DNA of 64,000 nucleotides, from contig MNCI01010387.1 of NCBI GenBank assembly GCA_015680685.1, positions 51,352 to 115,351 on the forward strand. The letters run 5' to 3'. The notes under the pieces were generated by a model. The model saw only the letters and a list, made by a program, of their open reading frames with translations, searched no databases and had not been told where the DNA came from. The position numbers and the translations under genes were made by a program. Each line of letters begins with the position of its first letter. The first letter of the stretch is position 1. Shown here piece by piece: positions 9,801 to 21,162 of this stretch. Source of the stretch: Gnetum montanum (taxonomy: Eukaryota > Streptophyta > Gnetopsida > Gnetales > Gnetaceae).

Positions 9801-11882
9801 AAGGCTAGAAATATTCTTTCAAAAATATTTTATCCAAGAAGTCCACTCATCTATCCACAAATTATTGGACAAGAGCCATGTAAGGCTCTTCTTAATTCTA
9901 GTTTTGAAGTTAACCTCATCTCTCATGATATGTACAAGGCTTGGAACCTACCACCTCTTAAGAAGAGCAACATTTGTCTAAAATTAGTAGATTAGTCAAT
10001 TACTATTCCTTTGGGATTAGTAGAGGAAATTATGACCATAGTTTTTGGGTGGTCATATCCTACTGATTTTCTAGTAATGAAGGTGGACAAATGCAAAAGT
10101 GACTTTCCCATCATTATGGGAAGGGCTTGGTTAAGCACGGTTGATGCATGAATGGGTATAAGGAACCTATCTCTAGAAATAACTAAGGAAAATGAGCTAG
10201 GAAAAATTGAGAAGAAGCATATTCCATGCATCGCATCTAGTGATAATGAGTGCAATTGTGTGCAAAGGATTTAGTCAATCAAGAGCACATACATTAAGGC
10301 ATGCAATGAGTGTGCATAAGAGATCAATATTCAGAGGTGTCTATACGCATCAACCACAAAGCAAGAGGGCACCTAGTGGCTGATAGTTGATTTAGATAGC
10401 AGCACAATATGCATGGAGCAAACTAAGAGCCTAATGTGTGCATATGTTGAAGGAATGAACAAAATTGAATAAGTTCATTTCCAACTCTCTAATGAAGATG
10501 ATGATACTTGTTGGGGAGAGTTGAAAATCCCTGAATAATTTGAGTAGGAGCTCTTAGAGCCAAAATATTTACTGGTTAATATGGAGTATGCATTTTTAAA
10601 GAATGGTAAACCAATCATCATTAATGCTAAACTTGCTCCTGAGCAAAAAGAAAAATTATTAAAAGTGGTGAACAAATGGTTAACAGCCTTTGCTTGGTCA
10701 TATCTAAAGCTAACAGGAATCAATCCAAGGATATGCTAGCATTGCATTTACACTAACTTGGCCATGAAGCCTAGAAGGTAATCGAAAAGGTAGCTAAATC
10801 CAAAATTGAAGCAAATTATCAAAGAGGAAATAGAAAAACTCCTCCAATCAGGGTTCATCTATCTAATTGTGGATAGTAAGTGGGTTAGTCCACTCGTAAT
10901 TGTACCGAAGAAGGATGATAAATGGTAGGTTTGCATCGACTTTAGGTTGTTAAATATGACAGCATTTAAGGATCACTTTTCTCTGCCATTTGTGGATCAA
11001 GTATTAGACACCATATTTTGGCATTGTTATTATAGTTTCTTGGATGGTTATAGTGGCTATAACCAAATCCAAATTACACCCAAAGATTAGGCCAAGACAA
11101 CATTCACGAGTCCCTGAGGGACTTTTGCATATTGTAAAATGCCATTTGGCCTATGCAATGCCCTTGCAACATTTCAACACTTGATCCTTAGTATCTTTTA
11201 AAAAAAAATCAGTAGTGGTATTGAAGTCTTCATGGATGACTTCTCCACCTATGGAGTTACCTTTAAGCAAGCCTTGGACTGACTTGAACAAGTGTTGAAA
11301 TGATGTGTAGAGACAAATCTATGGCTCAACTAGCAAAAGAGCCATATCATGGTCCAAGAAGACATTATGCTAGGGCACTTAATTTCAAAAAAATGGATTG
11401 AGGTAGACCCAAAAAAGGTAAGGTTCATCCAAGGAATAACATGTTAACCAGAGATCGTTAAAGATGTTTAGCCATTCCTTGGACACACTAGTTACTACTA
11501 GCAATTTATTGAGAATTTCTCTAAGATTGTAAAGTCATTGGTAGAGCTTACAAAGAAAGATGTACCTTTCATTTGGACCAAGGAATGTGAACACACATTC
11601 CAATAATTAAAGGAGAAACTCATAGAAACAACAACCCTACTAGCACCAGATTGGTCGAAACCATTTGATATCATGACATATGTATCTAACTATGCTTTGG
11701 TAGCAATGATCATGTAGATGGACGATAAGAAACATTCATATTATATCCACTGCATGAGTCAAAGCATTGTGGGAGCATAGTTAAATTACACCACCATGGA
11801 GAAAGAATTAATGGTAGTGGTGTATGCGCTAGAAACGTTTAGGCACTATATGCTAGGTTATAGAGTATTTGTGCATACAGAC
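9800..11882 (+). pseudogene. protease-RT-RNase H of element A (5' part of pol)
   Basis: The aspartic protease remnant reads LNSSFEVNLISHDMY (about 9886; N has LDSGSGVNIIS), so the catalytic D and G are lost. After it come PIIMGRAWLSTVDA, a linker, and the RT (about 10,800-11,530) with FIYLIVDSKWVSPLVIVPKK, a degraded FxLLNMTAFKDHFSLPFVDQ and the catalytic FMDD (11229-11240) in VFMDDFSTYG. RNase H starts near 11,640 (VSNYALVAMIM, family DASNYALGAML) and includes LNYTTMEKELMVVVYALE and GYRVFVHTD, where element N interrupts it at 11,882. Many stops are Q/W-to-stop changes. This pol cannot be active. Confidence 0.82.
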
Positions 11883-11887
11883 TGATG

Positions 11888-11985
11888 GGATGCGATATCG
11901 CATGGGCCGCGATATCGCATCCCTCGCAATATTGCATACGTGATATTGCATCTTTTCCTACGATATCGCGTACGCGATATTGCGG
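11888..11985 (+). promoter_or_regulatory. Palindromic U3 array, 5' LTR of N
   Basis: Successive units read GCGATATCGC, GCGATATCGC, GCAATATTGC, GTGATATTGC, ACGATATCGC and GCGATATTGC, separated by 4-15 bases, just upstream of the TATA box. The exact palindromes are self-complementary; variants differ mostly by CpG-type transitions. The equivalent array in the 3' LTR (about 18,207-18,258) has three units. Confidence 0.75.
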
Positions 11986-11999
11986 TGCACCGTCATATT

Positions 12000-12007
12000 T
12001 ATAAATA
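12000..12007 (+). promoter_or_regulatory. TATA box in 5' LTR of N
   Basis: TATAAATA right after the palindrome array; the 3' LTR has the same motif in CATATCTATAAATAAG near 18,270. Confidence 0.6.
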
Positions 12008-12728
12008 AGAGGCGGCTCTCCCTTGTCTCCTCATCCTAGGCTAGATAGTAGGGAAACTCTGGTAGATTGATCACTCCAGAGATAGAATATTTTTCATGTG
12101 CCTGTAGTAGGAGTCCTAAAGTGAACAGATCTTTATTCGAGCAAACATGGTACCTGAACATAGGTTTGTGTATGGCAATAAAGATGAGCTTCTTGGATAA
12201 AATTTGCAGTGCATGGAATAGGATTTTATTATTTTTATTTAGTACTTGTTATTTATTACCTATCATTTATTACTTATTATTATTTTTTTCCTTCTCAACC
12301 TTTCTCTCCTAGTTAAGTGCCTTAAAACGATTGCGTTGAGCATGTGCGTTACACGTGGTAATCCCAGCAATGATTAGCATTTGGTAGCCATGGTTGCATC
12401 GATTTAGGGTATGTACGATAAGTGGGAACGGATGCTAACGTTGGGTTAATTTAGATTTAGTTCATTAGTTAAAGTTGGTAATTAGTTTCTCTACCCTTCA
12501 CCTTGTTAGCATAGAAGACAAAAACATAAAAACTATAAAAATCATATACCTTGGACTTACTTAACCATACACCATAACAACTACAAGTAAGTCTGGGAAG
12601 ACAATGAATAATTAACCCTATGTGTTCCATGGGGCGTGTAGGCACTTAGTCTGTAGAGTTCGACTAGATCGCACATGCTACGCTCGTATTCGTATGGTTG
12701 AGTGTAGGGGTATCTTGCCACTCATCAT

Positions 12729-12746
12729 TGGCGCCGTTGCTGGGGA
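12729..12746 (+). other. Primer binding site of element N
   Basis: TGGCGCCGTTGCTGGGGA, one base after the LTR end. It is the least damaged PBS here and matches, with one difference, the tRNA-Asp-type site reported for Athila/Calypso elements (from memory of the literature). Confidence 0.78.
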
Positions 12747-12984
12747 CTAAGTGTTTGTGCGCTGAATAGAAAATAGGATATCACTCACATCGTTGGGAGC
12801 CTAAACGAACCTTTAGGTTAATTAAAAGAAAAATTTATATAATGGTAATTTGCACACCGATAAATAACAATTTCTTCTTCTAACAAAAGCAACTCACCAC
12901 CTAGGGATAATACAAAGAACAGTCGGCAATCAAAAACACATAACCTAAATCCGCCAAGTCCTCAAAAATATAGGTTGACATATA

Positions 12985-14790
12985 CTCATCTCGATGAGTA
13001 TATCCCCAACTTTACTTTTATCCTCCATCAAGATGAACAAATGCACTGGAGAGATTTGCAAGGTAACATAGTGTTACCTCCAGATCATGCAGTCCCCAAC
13101 ATGCTTCTCTGTGCTTTGGCTCAGATTGGCATGACATAGCTTTACGCTGAATACGTTGCATCAGATTTTGACTTAAGGGATTACCATCCCAGAGCCACAC
13201 AACGTATGAGGGACTCAAGGCAGGAGAGCCAACATACCCTATTGAAGGGTAAAGGCCTGCACGTCCTTAGCGAAATAGGAGATGATGAACCCATTATAAC
13301 AGGTTCTCTATCAAATGATGTTCCCCCTCCTAATGATGGTGAGGAGTTTGGGTATCAGAACCTACGATCAACGATGCATAACACTGGTTATGACCCCTGT
13401 GAAAGCTAACTGTTCACAGAGGGAACAACAACTCATGATAAGGATGGGCACTTAGATCGTCACCACGATCGGGGTCGTAGCAGTAGAAGAGAAGGTAGAA
13501 AACATCGTCATGGCGATGGTTCTCCTTCTTCTTCTTCTTCTTCACATCACTCACCCTCTCCATCCACCTCTAGGTGTAATCATAGAGAGCATAACGAGGA
13601 GGATAGAGGTAGGCAAAATGAGAGACCTTGACGGAAAACTCAAGAGAGAGGATAAGGACATGAACAAAGGGAAAGTAGGGAAAAACATAGACATCATAGG
13701 CATCATGAAAGAGATGATCATGACTAGCCCCTACTTGCCACCCAAAGTATGCTCGACATAATGGTGGTAGTAAGAATTCCAACAAGGCATTTAAAAGATA
13801 GTCAGATCAAATGCTTAGACATGAATAACACCCCACACTTTGAGGGGGGATACAACGCTGATCCGCAGCATCGTTTACAGGCATTCCACGATGCCTGTGC
13901 CTTGTAGAACATAGAGAACAAGTGGTAAAAACTTAAGTTGTTTCCTAGGACACTCACCAAGGAAGCAGAGAGTTGGTACCGATCCTTAGAGTTGGAGACC
14001 ATTAGGAGGTGGAGTACAATTTTAGAATTCTTCAATGATAAATATCAAACGTACTCCAGAGTGTCTAATTTGCGTAAGCAGATCCAAGGATGGAAGAAAG
14101 GTACTCATGAACCCTTGGATGCGACCATGGGTCGCTACTATGCATTGTTACATTGTTGCCTGGGCCATGGTTATGCACAGCGGGATCAACTCCACCACAT
14201 CATAGATGGGCTAAGGCATGAGACTAGAAGAACCCTTAGGACTTATGCCCAAGTGAGACTATTAGAACTTAGAGCCCATGAAGTACATCGCATTTTGGAA
14301 AAAGTAGAAAAAGAAGAAGGTGAGCTATGAAAAAGAAAAAGTGTGGAAGAATACAACCGTGATCCCTCCCTTCGAAAGAAGGGAGTAAGATTTTGTGATG
14401 AGAAGGATGAGTCACCACTTGAAGAGTTGGTGAACAGAAAAACCTTGCCGATCCAAAAATTAACAACAGAAGTATCGACTAAGATGGACCAATTGTGGTA
14501 TTCCTTAGACTCCAGACTTGAAACTATCTTGAAAATTGTAGAAGAGTCTAAGGAGGAATGAAGTAGTGACAAAGATAAGACAAAGCAGAGAAATTTAGGC
14601 CTTGCACATAACAAAGGTAAGGGGAAAATTACTATCTCCAATGAGGTTGTGGATTCAGACATAGAAGATGATGGTGGATGTGAGATCTGCCACTATGACC
14701 ATCCTAAGGGATGTTGTCTAATCATCTCACATCTACAGGAGTCTGGGGTGTATGCACTTAACCCAAGACTTAACTAACGGTAAACACCCT
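12985..14790 (+). pseudogene. gag of element N
   Basis: Nearly readable. An N-terminal segment DEYIPNFTFILHQDEQ leads to an Arg/His/Ser-rich linker with a poly-Ser run (13,440-13,600). The Retrotrans_gag core is open from 13,938 to 14,328: LFPRTLTKEAESWYRSLE, LEFFNDKYQTYSRVSNL, EPLDATMGRYY, LHHIIDGLRHETRRTL. An acidic C-terminal segment (14,343-14,560) follows, then CEICHYDHPKGCC at about 14,680. A few stops (for example at 14,328-14,330 and 14,559-14,561) split it into pieces. Protein role: the particle shell. A relative's proteins could have packaged N's RNA. Confidence 0.82.
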
Positions 14791-15439
14791 GAAGGTTACC
14801 TTATCCACAATGTAACCCAAGGTAGTTCCACCAACCACTAACGTACTATCCAAGTGAAACTCCACCACAACCCATTGGAAAGCATCAGTAGTGAAAATAC
14901 CCATAGTCATGGGGGATGCCTCTGCCAACACAACAATACCCTTATCGGCAGCCAGACCCATATGGATATTATGTGCTGCAGCCGATTTCTCCAAGTGACT
15001 TTATGAGTCACACAACTCCCCAACATCACTACTAAGTTTGGGAGTACTTTAAGAGGACTTCTTATCCTCCAGGAGGCACCCCACATACTTACCATCCTCC
15101 AACTCCATGCGCACCTCTTCCACCAGTAGTTCCCACAACACCTCCTGCTCCCACAATGCAAAGGGAACTCCCCACTCAACCACAGCAATGCCATGCTACG
15201 AGAGCAGTAAACATTCAACACACTACTGGTTCTGACAACTGTAAAAAGAGAAGACCTTTCTTTAGAACCAAAAGCCCAGACAAGCTCTCACAACAAGCGA
15301 TTGAGTCAATGTAGGCTCCTCCGACAAATAAAACTTCGAAACCCCCTTCAGTCCAATAGTAGAGCTTCACGCATATGGTTATGTTAACACATACCATAAC
15401 CAACTGGATCAAGGTAGGCCACCTTCCCAGAAAACTATC

Positions 15440-16110
15440 TGACCTTGGGAGTCCCCTAATCTATTTGCAAATCGCCAAGAACAAACCAGATAAGGCTTTT
15501 CTTGACTCAGGTTCCGGAGTCAACATAATTTCATGAGAAATGTATCAAGCTTGGAACCTGCCCTAACTGAAGAAGAGCAATATCCAACTGGATTTGGCTG
15601 ACCAGTCCATCACCATTCCTTTAGGATCGGTGGAGGACATTGTTACCACTGTGTGTGGTTGGTCTTACCCAATTGATTTCTTGGTGATTGAAGTCAACAA
15701 CAATGAAGGGGACTACCCAATTATAATGGGAAGGCCATGGCTAAGTACAGTAGATGCGTACCTAGGGATCCATGATCTTTTCTTTCAGATATCTAAGATA
15801 AACATTTATGAAAAGATCGAGAAGAAGCAAGTTCCATGCATCACATACATTGACTCAGAGGGTGATGACATGGAAGAATGTTCAGCATCTCTTCCATGTA
15901 ATTGGTGTGCCCAAGAAACACAAATTCAAAGGTTCCTGTATGTAGCAACCAAACCAGTAGTGGACACCCTGTGGTTGATAGCTACCAGAAAGAGCAAATC
16001 AATATGCATGGAACGAACTGAGGGAATTCATGCTAACAATGAAAGCATAGACACATTGGAATATGAGTGTCGCCAACTTCCACCCCTTAATCTAAGAACA
16101 TCAATTGGGA
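15440..16110 (+). pseudogene. Aspartic protease of element N with deletion junction
   Basis: Intact active-site motif LDSGSGVNIIS (Asp at 15,504-15,506) and a C-terminal segment open from 15,594 with SITIPLGSVEDIV and YPIIMGRPWLSTVDAYLG. A stop lies between the two parts (after NIIS). The protease would cleave gag-pol. The frame runs on past CMERTEGIHA, then near 16,050-16,110 loses similarity to the RT-containing relatives and joins the post-integrase tail, so the pol enzymes are absent. Confidence 0.78.
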
Positions 16111-18202
16111 GAAGTTGGGCACTTCTACGAAATTCAAACAGACGTTCATTATTTCAGATCTCTCCCTTGCAATTTAGTCATGGGGGAGATGGCCACCTAT
16201 GCTAACCATTGGAGGCCCTTAGTTCTTTTTAATTTTTTTTTACACGTTTTTGTTTTCCACGTTTTTTATACGTTTTTGTTTTACACATTTTTGTTTTACA
16301 CATTTTTTTTTACAATTTCTTTAACTTTTCTTTTTTTTGTTTTACAACTTTCTTCAACTTTTCTTGGTTTTTTTTTTACAAATTTCTTTAACTTTTCTTA
16401 TTTTTTTTTTCAATGTCGTTATACTTTTTCATTTTGTGTGTATGTGTGTGTGTGTGTGATCCATCCTGTAAGTTTGTCACCTAATAAGTGTTCGGAATGA
16501 TGGTGTGAACTGTTTTCATGTTGATTGCTAATGTTTGGTTTTTACCTTTAAGTCATGATGTGGAAACTAAGGTATGCTTCTTTTGATATGGCAAGCAATG
16601 AGTTCACTTCATCCATCCATCCACAAAGTCTATGGTCTCTCTTGGCTTGGAAATGTATAGTCCCTCATAATAAGAACTTTAACGAATAGGTGACTGGGCA
16701 TTTCTCAAACTAAGGAAGGACTCAAGGATTGAAAAGGGTGTGAATTCAAGGGAACTTGATGCATTTGTGTTGGCCATACTCTTGGGCGCTTGGATGTTTT
16801 CTTCTCGAGTTTTCTCACCGTTTTGATGTTACCCAATTATTGGAAGCTGAGACAATAAAAATAAGAAGTCTTTGCATGGTGTGGTTCTCATGCATAAAAA
16901 CACACACACAAAAAAGAGGAGAAAAAAAGAAAAAGTGAGAATTCAAAGCACATCCCTTAGATAAAATAATCACTTGGGCTATAAGCACTGGTTATGGAAC
17001 CAAAAGTGTTCCCTCTAACTAAGGCCTTCTTGCTTCCTATTCTCTCCCTTGTTTCGTCGGAATGGTGGTGAATCTTTGGAGAGGCATTCTTGTTATTCAA
17101 GAGGATGGATTGGCCGAATGAATTGATGCGAAGTCACTGGATGTGGTTGTTTGAGGCCGAAGTTGGAATGAGATTTGCCAAGTCACATTAATCATGAAAC
17201 ACACAAGGGGATGTACACGACCTTGTTCTTGGGATTCCATTCCATTCTCTTCTCTCCACCCTTCTCTCCACTATTCACCTAATTGCCGATTGTATCACTA
17301 GTATATATTTTGGTAGATGCATCATGTTCTTTTTGGTAAACTCTTACGGTTAAGTCTTTAACTCTTATTCCAAAGGACATTCCCAGAGCTTATGAACTCT
17401 TTGAATGTGGGTTTGTTAGGGCATTAAGGGCATGCACCTGCTTTGGGGAGGACCCATTGACATTCCTATTTGGTGCACCAGTTAAATTTTTTCCCTAACA
17501 TTTTGTAATTAATTTTATTTTGTTTTGTTCATTTCCATCCTAAAATCTACTTTATCGACGTTACCGTTGTCTCTTTTTCTTCATCTTTCTTATTCCTTTT
17601 CTTTTTCTATTCTATCACTACCAAAGGTTCGTGATTAGTCATGGGGGTACAGGGTCCAATTTTTTCGATTTTATCCTAACCCCTACACCTTTGGTAGTAA
17701 TCATTAAGCTATCTCCAGATCCGTATTAGCCATACCACAACCTAGCCAATAGACTTTGCACCGAAGCAAGGTATCAATTACATGATGATTCAATTACCCT
17801 TGCTAATATAAGACTGTGTTGTGTGTGCAGATGTCGATCATGCAACAATGGATTGGATCTAAAGGGAACGCTTGGAATGGAGCAGCGCTGAAATAACTAT
17901 GTAAGGAGCAAGATCGATGGTGCACTTACGGATGGACAACAAAAGGCACAATCTTGGCATTGGCAACAACAAGACTTCTTCTCTTCTTCTCTCTTCTCTT
18001 TTATATCAGCTACCAAATGAGGCCTGATGTCAATGTAATAAGGTGTTCACCCTTGTTGTCATGAACACTAGTTTTGTCAAGTCTTGTAATGATGATCCGT
18101 TCACATGTCATCCCATTAGTTTTCATTGAGTCAATAATCCCATACCTTCCCGATATAATTGTAATAAACTCAAGGATGAGTTTTCATTTAGTCATGGGGG
18201 AA
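16111..18202 (+). other. 3' internal region of N without recognisable gene
   Basis: Starts with the post-integrase tail, then a T-rich tract with tandem TTTTTGTTTTACACA-type units (16,225-16,440) and a (TG)n run (16,436-16,460). About 1.7 kb follow with no coding signal and no coiled-coil ORF. It ends with the family-specific hairpin (18,167-18,182) and the polypurine tract CATGGGGGAA before the LTR. Confidence 0.6.
18167..18182 (+). promoter_or_regulatory. Hairpin preceding the polypurine tract, element N
   Basis: AACTCA-AGGA-TGAGTT: a perfect 6 bp inverted repeat with a 4-base loop, 11 bases before CATGGGGG. It is conserved in A and, weakened, in B and P. Confidence 0.6.
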
Positions 18203-18998
18203 TGATGGGACGCGATATTGCGTCTTCCCTTGCGATATCGCGTACGTGATATTGCGGTGCGCCGTCATATCTATAAATAAGGGGCGACTCTCCCTTATTT
18301 CCTCATCCTAGGCTAGACAGTAGGGAAACTCTGGCATATTGTCACTTCAGAGATAGAATATTTTCCATGTGTCTGCAGTAGGAGTCCTAAAGTGAACGGA
18401 TCTTTATTCGAGCAAACATTGTACCTGAACACAAGTTTGTGTACAGCAATAAAGACGAGCTTCTTGGATAAACCTTGCAGTGCATGGAATAGGATTTTAT
18501 TATTGTTATTTATTACTTGTAATTTATTACCTGTCATTTATTACTTGTTAGTTACTATTTTCCTTCTCAACCCTTCTCTCCTAGTTAAGTGCCTCAGTAC
18601 GACCGCTTTGAGCACATGCGTTATGCGTGGTGATCCCAGCAATGATTAGCGTTTGGTAGCCATGGTTGCATTGGTTCAGGGTATGTATGGTAAGTGGGAA
18701 CGAATGCTGATGCTAGGTTAATTTAGACTTAGTTCATTAGTTAAGTTAGTAATTAGTTTCTCTATCCTTCACCTTGTTAGCATAGGAGAGAAAAACATAA
18801 AAACTATAAAAATCATATACCTCGAACTTACTTAACCATATACTGTGACAACTACAAGTAAGTTTGGGAAGACAACAAATAATTAACCCTAAGTGTTCCA
18901 TGGGGCATGTAAGCACTTAGTCTGCGGAGTTCGACCGGATCATGTGTACTACACTCGTATTCATATGGTTGAGTGTAGGGGTATCTTGCCACTCATCA
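18203..18998 (+). repeat. 3' LTR of element N
   Basis: Starts TGATGGGACGCG and ends GCCACTCATCA. It is nearly identical to 11883-12727 apart from transitions and the missing palindrome units. Confidence 0.88.
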
Positions 18999-19003
18999 TA
19001 GAC

Positions 19004-19150
19004 CATAGTGTAATTTTCTTCCTCATGAATAAGCTAACAATGAGTGCTCATGTATTGTGATCTTGTAGGAATTTGATCTCACTATGGTAGATTGAAAAGG
19101 GACCGAGAATGTGGTCGCTGACCATCTCTCTTATTTAAGATGGGATAATA
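19004..19150 (+). pseudogene. RNase H of element A, C-terminal remnant
   Basis: Resumes A's RNase H after N: DHSVIFFLMNKLTMSAHVL, then, with a frame change, the equivalent of the family's VIRW-LLLQEFDL segment and ENVVADHLSYLRW. Integrase should follow but does not. By about 19,215 the sequence is already the middle of the extra ORF. Confidence 0.75.
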
Positions 19151-19214
19151 AAGAGGAGAAGAGCCTACTCTCTAATTAGTTTCTAGACAAACTCCTCTTT
19201 ACTGGAGTAATCTT

Positions 19215-20980
19215 AAAATAAATATGCTCTATTGGTGTGATCCATCTGTGTATTGGCTAGCAATGAGTCACCTTAATGAGATGGCCTAAATAGTTAGCTA
19301 GATGGAGAGAGGTGATCCCATTTTCTCTACCCAAAGAACGTAATTGCCACTTTCTCAGTAACGTTGGAGAAAGGTGAAGAAGCAACTGTCTTGGTGATGC
19401 AGCACCAAGGACAAGAGACAATGGCAGAAGTGGTAGTTGACCATGTAGTTGAGGCACTAAATGCACCTACGATGTCTATACCAACTGTACATGCACTTCA
19501 AGATGTGCAGACGTTTGTAGGCATAGTCAGTGGGAAGTTAGATGCAGCTCAACATGAAAAATTGTTGGAACGATTGGTAGGAACTGAGCAATCAACTCTG
19601 AATATCTTTGATCTTCCAAAGAACATCATTGCAATTGAGTCAGAGTTGTTGAATGCAAGGGGTAGATGTATTATTTTTGAGGGGAAACTAGAAACAACCC
19701 AAGAACAAAATCAATACTTGACCATAGATGTTGCCATATTTCATGCCTAACTTGTAGAACAAACAATCCTTAACCTAGTAGTGACAAGAGATGAAGCTAT
19801 CAAATAGCTTCAAGAATGATTTTAGAAGGTTGAGAAGGAGGTAGTGATGGCCATCTTTAAATAGTCCATACCTGAAGCTGAAGTGTACTTAATAAAAAAG
19901 GACTTGAATCAGATGCATCAAGAGAATGAATCATTGATTGCACAGAATCATCACCTGTGAAATGTTGATGCATAGAAAGATCAAATGCAAGAGTTCATTC
20001 ATCAACAGCAGGAGGAGCTTGCTAGGGTAAACACTGAACTAAGGAAATTGACCATGAAAAATCACAATCTGTCAATGGAGGAGGTATGCACTTTACACCA
20101 GAAATTAGCCATTGAGATCATCGCCTAGAAGAATGAAGCACTCAAATTTGAGAAAGTGAAAAATCACTATAGGGACCAAGTCTGTTTGTAAAAAGAAGTG
20201 AATGAAAAACAAATCTAGATGGCAAAGGTGAAACTAAATGAAATTCTCTAGCAACTCCAAAAAGAAAGAGAGATGTGGTAGCCCATCCTTGATAGGATTA
20301 ATGCCTAAAATAAAGCGAAGATCCACTTGAAGGAGTTGCAAATCGAGGAGTTGACAAAGTACATGGAGTTGGCCAATCTCTGTTATGAAAATGTGGCAAT
20401 GCTAATTGCCAAACAGCCATGGTTGGAGTTAGAAAAATAAGTGGCTAGCTCATATCTATTATATGAGGCTAAGTTCAAACACCATAAGGACACCACGCAA
20501 AATCTTGAGACTGCTAACACTGAACTCGAAGTTCTCAAAGGATGATTTGGGGATCAACGATCTATTGCTAAGAACTTAGCCAGATGGATGAATGCCTACC
20601 AAGAGTTGAAGAACATAATGAAAGCATTCGACATTGAATGCAAACAGTTTGTTGCTTGGCTTGTCAATGCTAAGGAATTGTTCTTAGCAATCCCGTGTCC
20701 TTGGGATGTGCCCATTCCAACTCACATTGGGGAAGCTACATGGATGGTGCATGATCCTAGGAGTAAGGAGGAGAAAATGAAAGCATTGCTAGATGCTTTC
20801 CGCATCTCGCCTAAAGTCACAATAGCAGTAGGACAACTACAACCACCCCAACCACCGCCAGTGCATGAAGCTAGTGAGGGTTCTCAGAGCCTTAGGAACC
20901 ACCATTGCCTGGGACCATTTGATCTTCTCCAAAAAACTTCACATCATCAAGGAATGTGTTGTTTGATTTTGAACAGTTGA
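19215..20980 (+). pseudogene. Extra coiled-coil ORF of element A
   Basis: Begins in the equivalent of P's AMSHVRKVAHTISQMEVGG (here AMSHLNEMA..IVS.MERGD), then an open stretch 19,364-19,750 with VQTFVGIVSGKLDAAQHEK. A long Glu/Lys/Gln-rich coiled coil with stops follows (19,760-20,560), then an open C-terminal domain (20,588-20,980) with WMNAYQELKNIMKAFDIE, PCPWDVPIPTHIG and PPQPPPVHEAS. Compared with B and P, the N-terminal transposon-like domain is deleted together with integrase. There is no transmembrane helix and no signal peptide. Function unknown. Confidence 0.65.
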
Positions 20981-21126
20981 ATCATGGTGTTCAATTTTGT
21001 GTCCTGAACACCTTCATTTTTTATAATGTGTTGATCCATACACTGCATTTTTTGTCAAGTTAGATAGTTTGTTTTGTGTAAAGAAAAGTCAATCAATAAT
21101 TCCATACCTTCCCAATTTTGTAACAG

Positions 21127-21142
21127 AACTCAAGGTTGAGTT
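21127..21142 (+). promoter_or_regulatory. Hairpin preceding the polypurine tract, element A
   Basis: AACTCA-AGGT-TGAGTT, a perfect 6 bp stem, then TTTCATTCAGTTGTGGGGG and the LTR. The stem is kept although A is heavily mutated elsewhere. Confidence 0.6.
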
Positions 21143-21162
21143 TTCATTCAGTTGTGGGGGTA

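Larger units (their letters stand above)
11883..12727 (+). repeat. 5' LTR of element N
   Basis: Starts TGATGGGATGCG and ends CTCATCA. U3 (11,888-11,985) is a run of six copies of a ~10 bp palindrome with consensus GCGATATCGC, followed by TATAAATA (12000-12007). The 3' copy is 49 bp shorter, and the difference lies inside this palindrome array. Confidence 0.88.
11883..18998 (+). mobile_element. Element N: young, pol-deleted relative nested in A
   Basis: LTRs 11883-12727 and 18203-18998 are flanked by CAGAC (11878-11882) and TAGAC (18999-19003). The RNase H of A reads VFVHTD before it and DHSVIFFLMN after it, so the insertion point is exact. The internal order is PBS, gag, protease, then a junction near 16,050-16,110 into the tail that follows integrase in element P (LVMGEMATYANHW versus TIMEEMAIHANHP). 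RT, RNase H and integrase are therefore deleted and it must have been mobilised in trans. Coding frames have few stops and the LTRs are alike, as expected of an insertion younger than A. Confidence 0.88.

Noticed and set aside
14243-14662. Minus-strand frame of 139 codons
   Set aside because: Ser/Phe/Leu-rich antisense of the N gag C-terminus; no motif.
16105-16500. Phe-rich frame of 131 codons
   Set aside because: Translation of a T-rich low-complexity tract after the pol deletion; only its first ~35 codons match the post-integrase tail.
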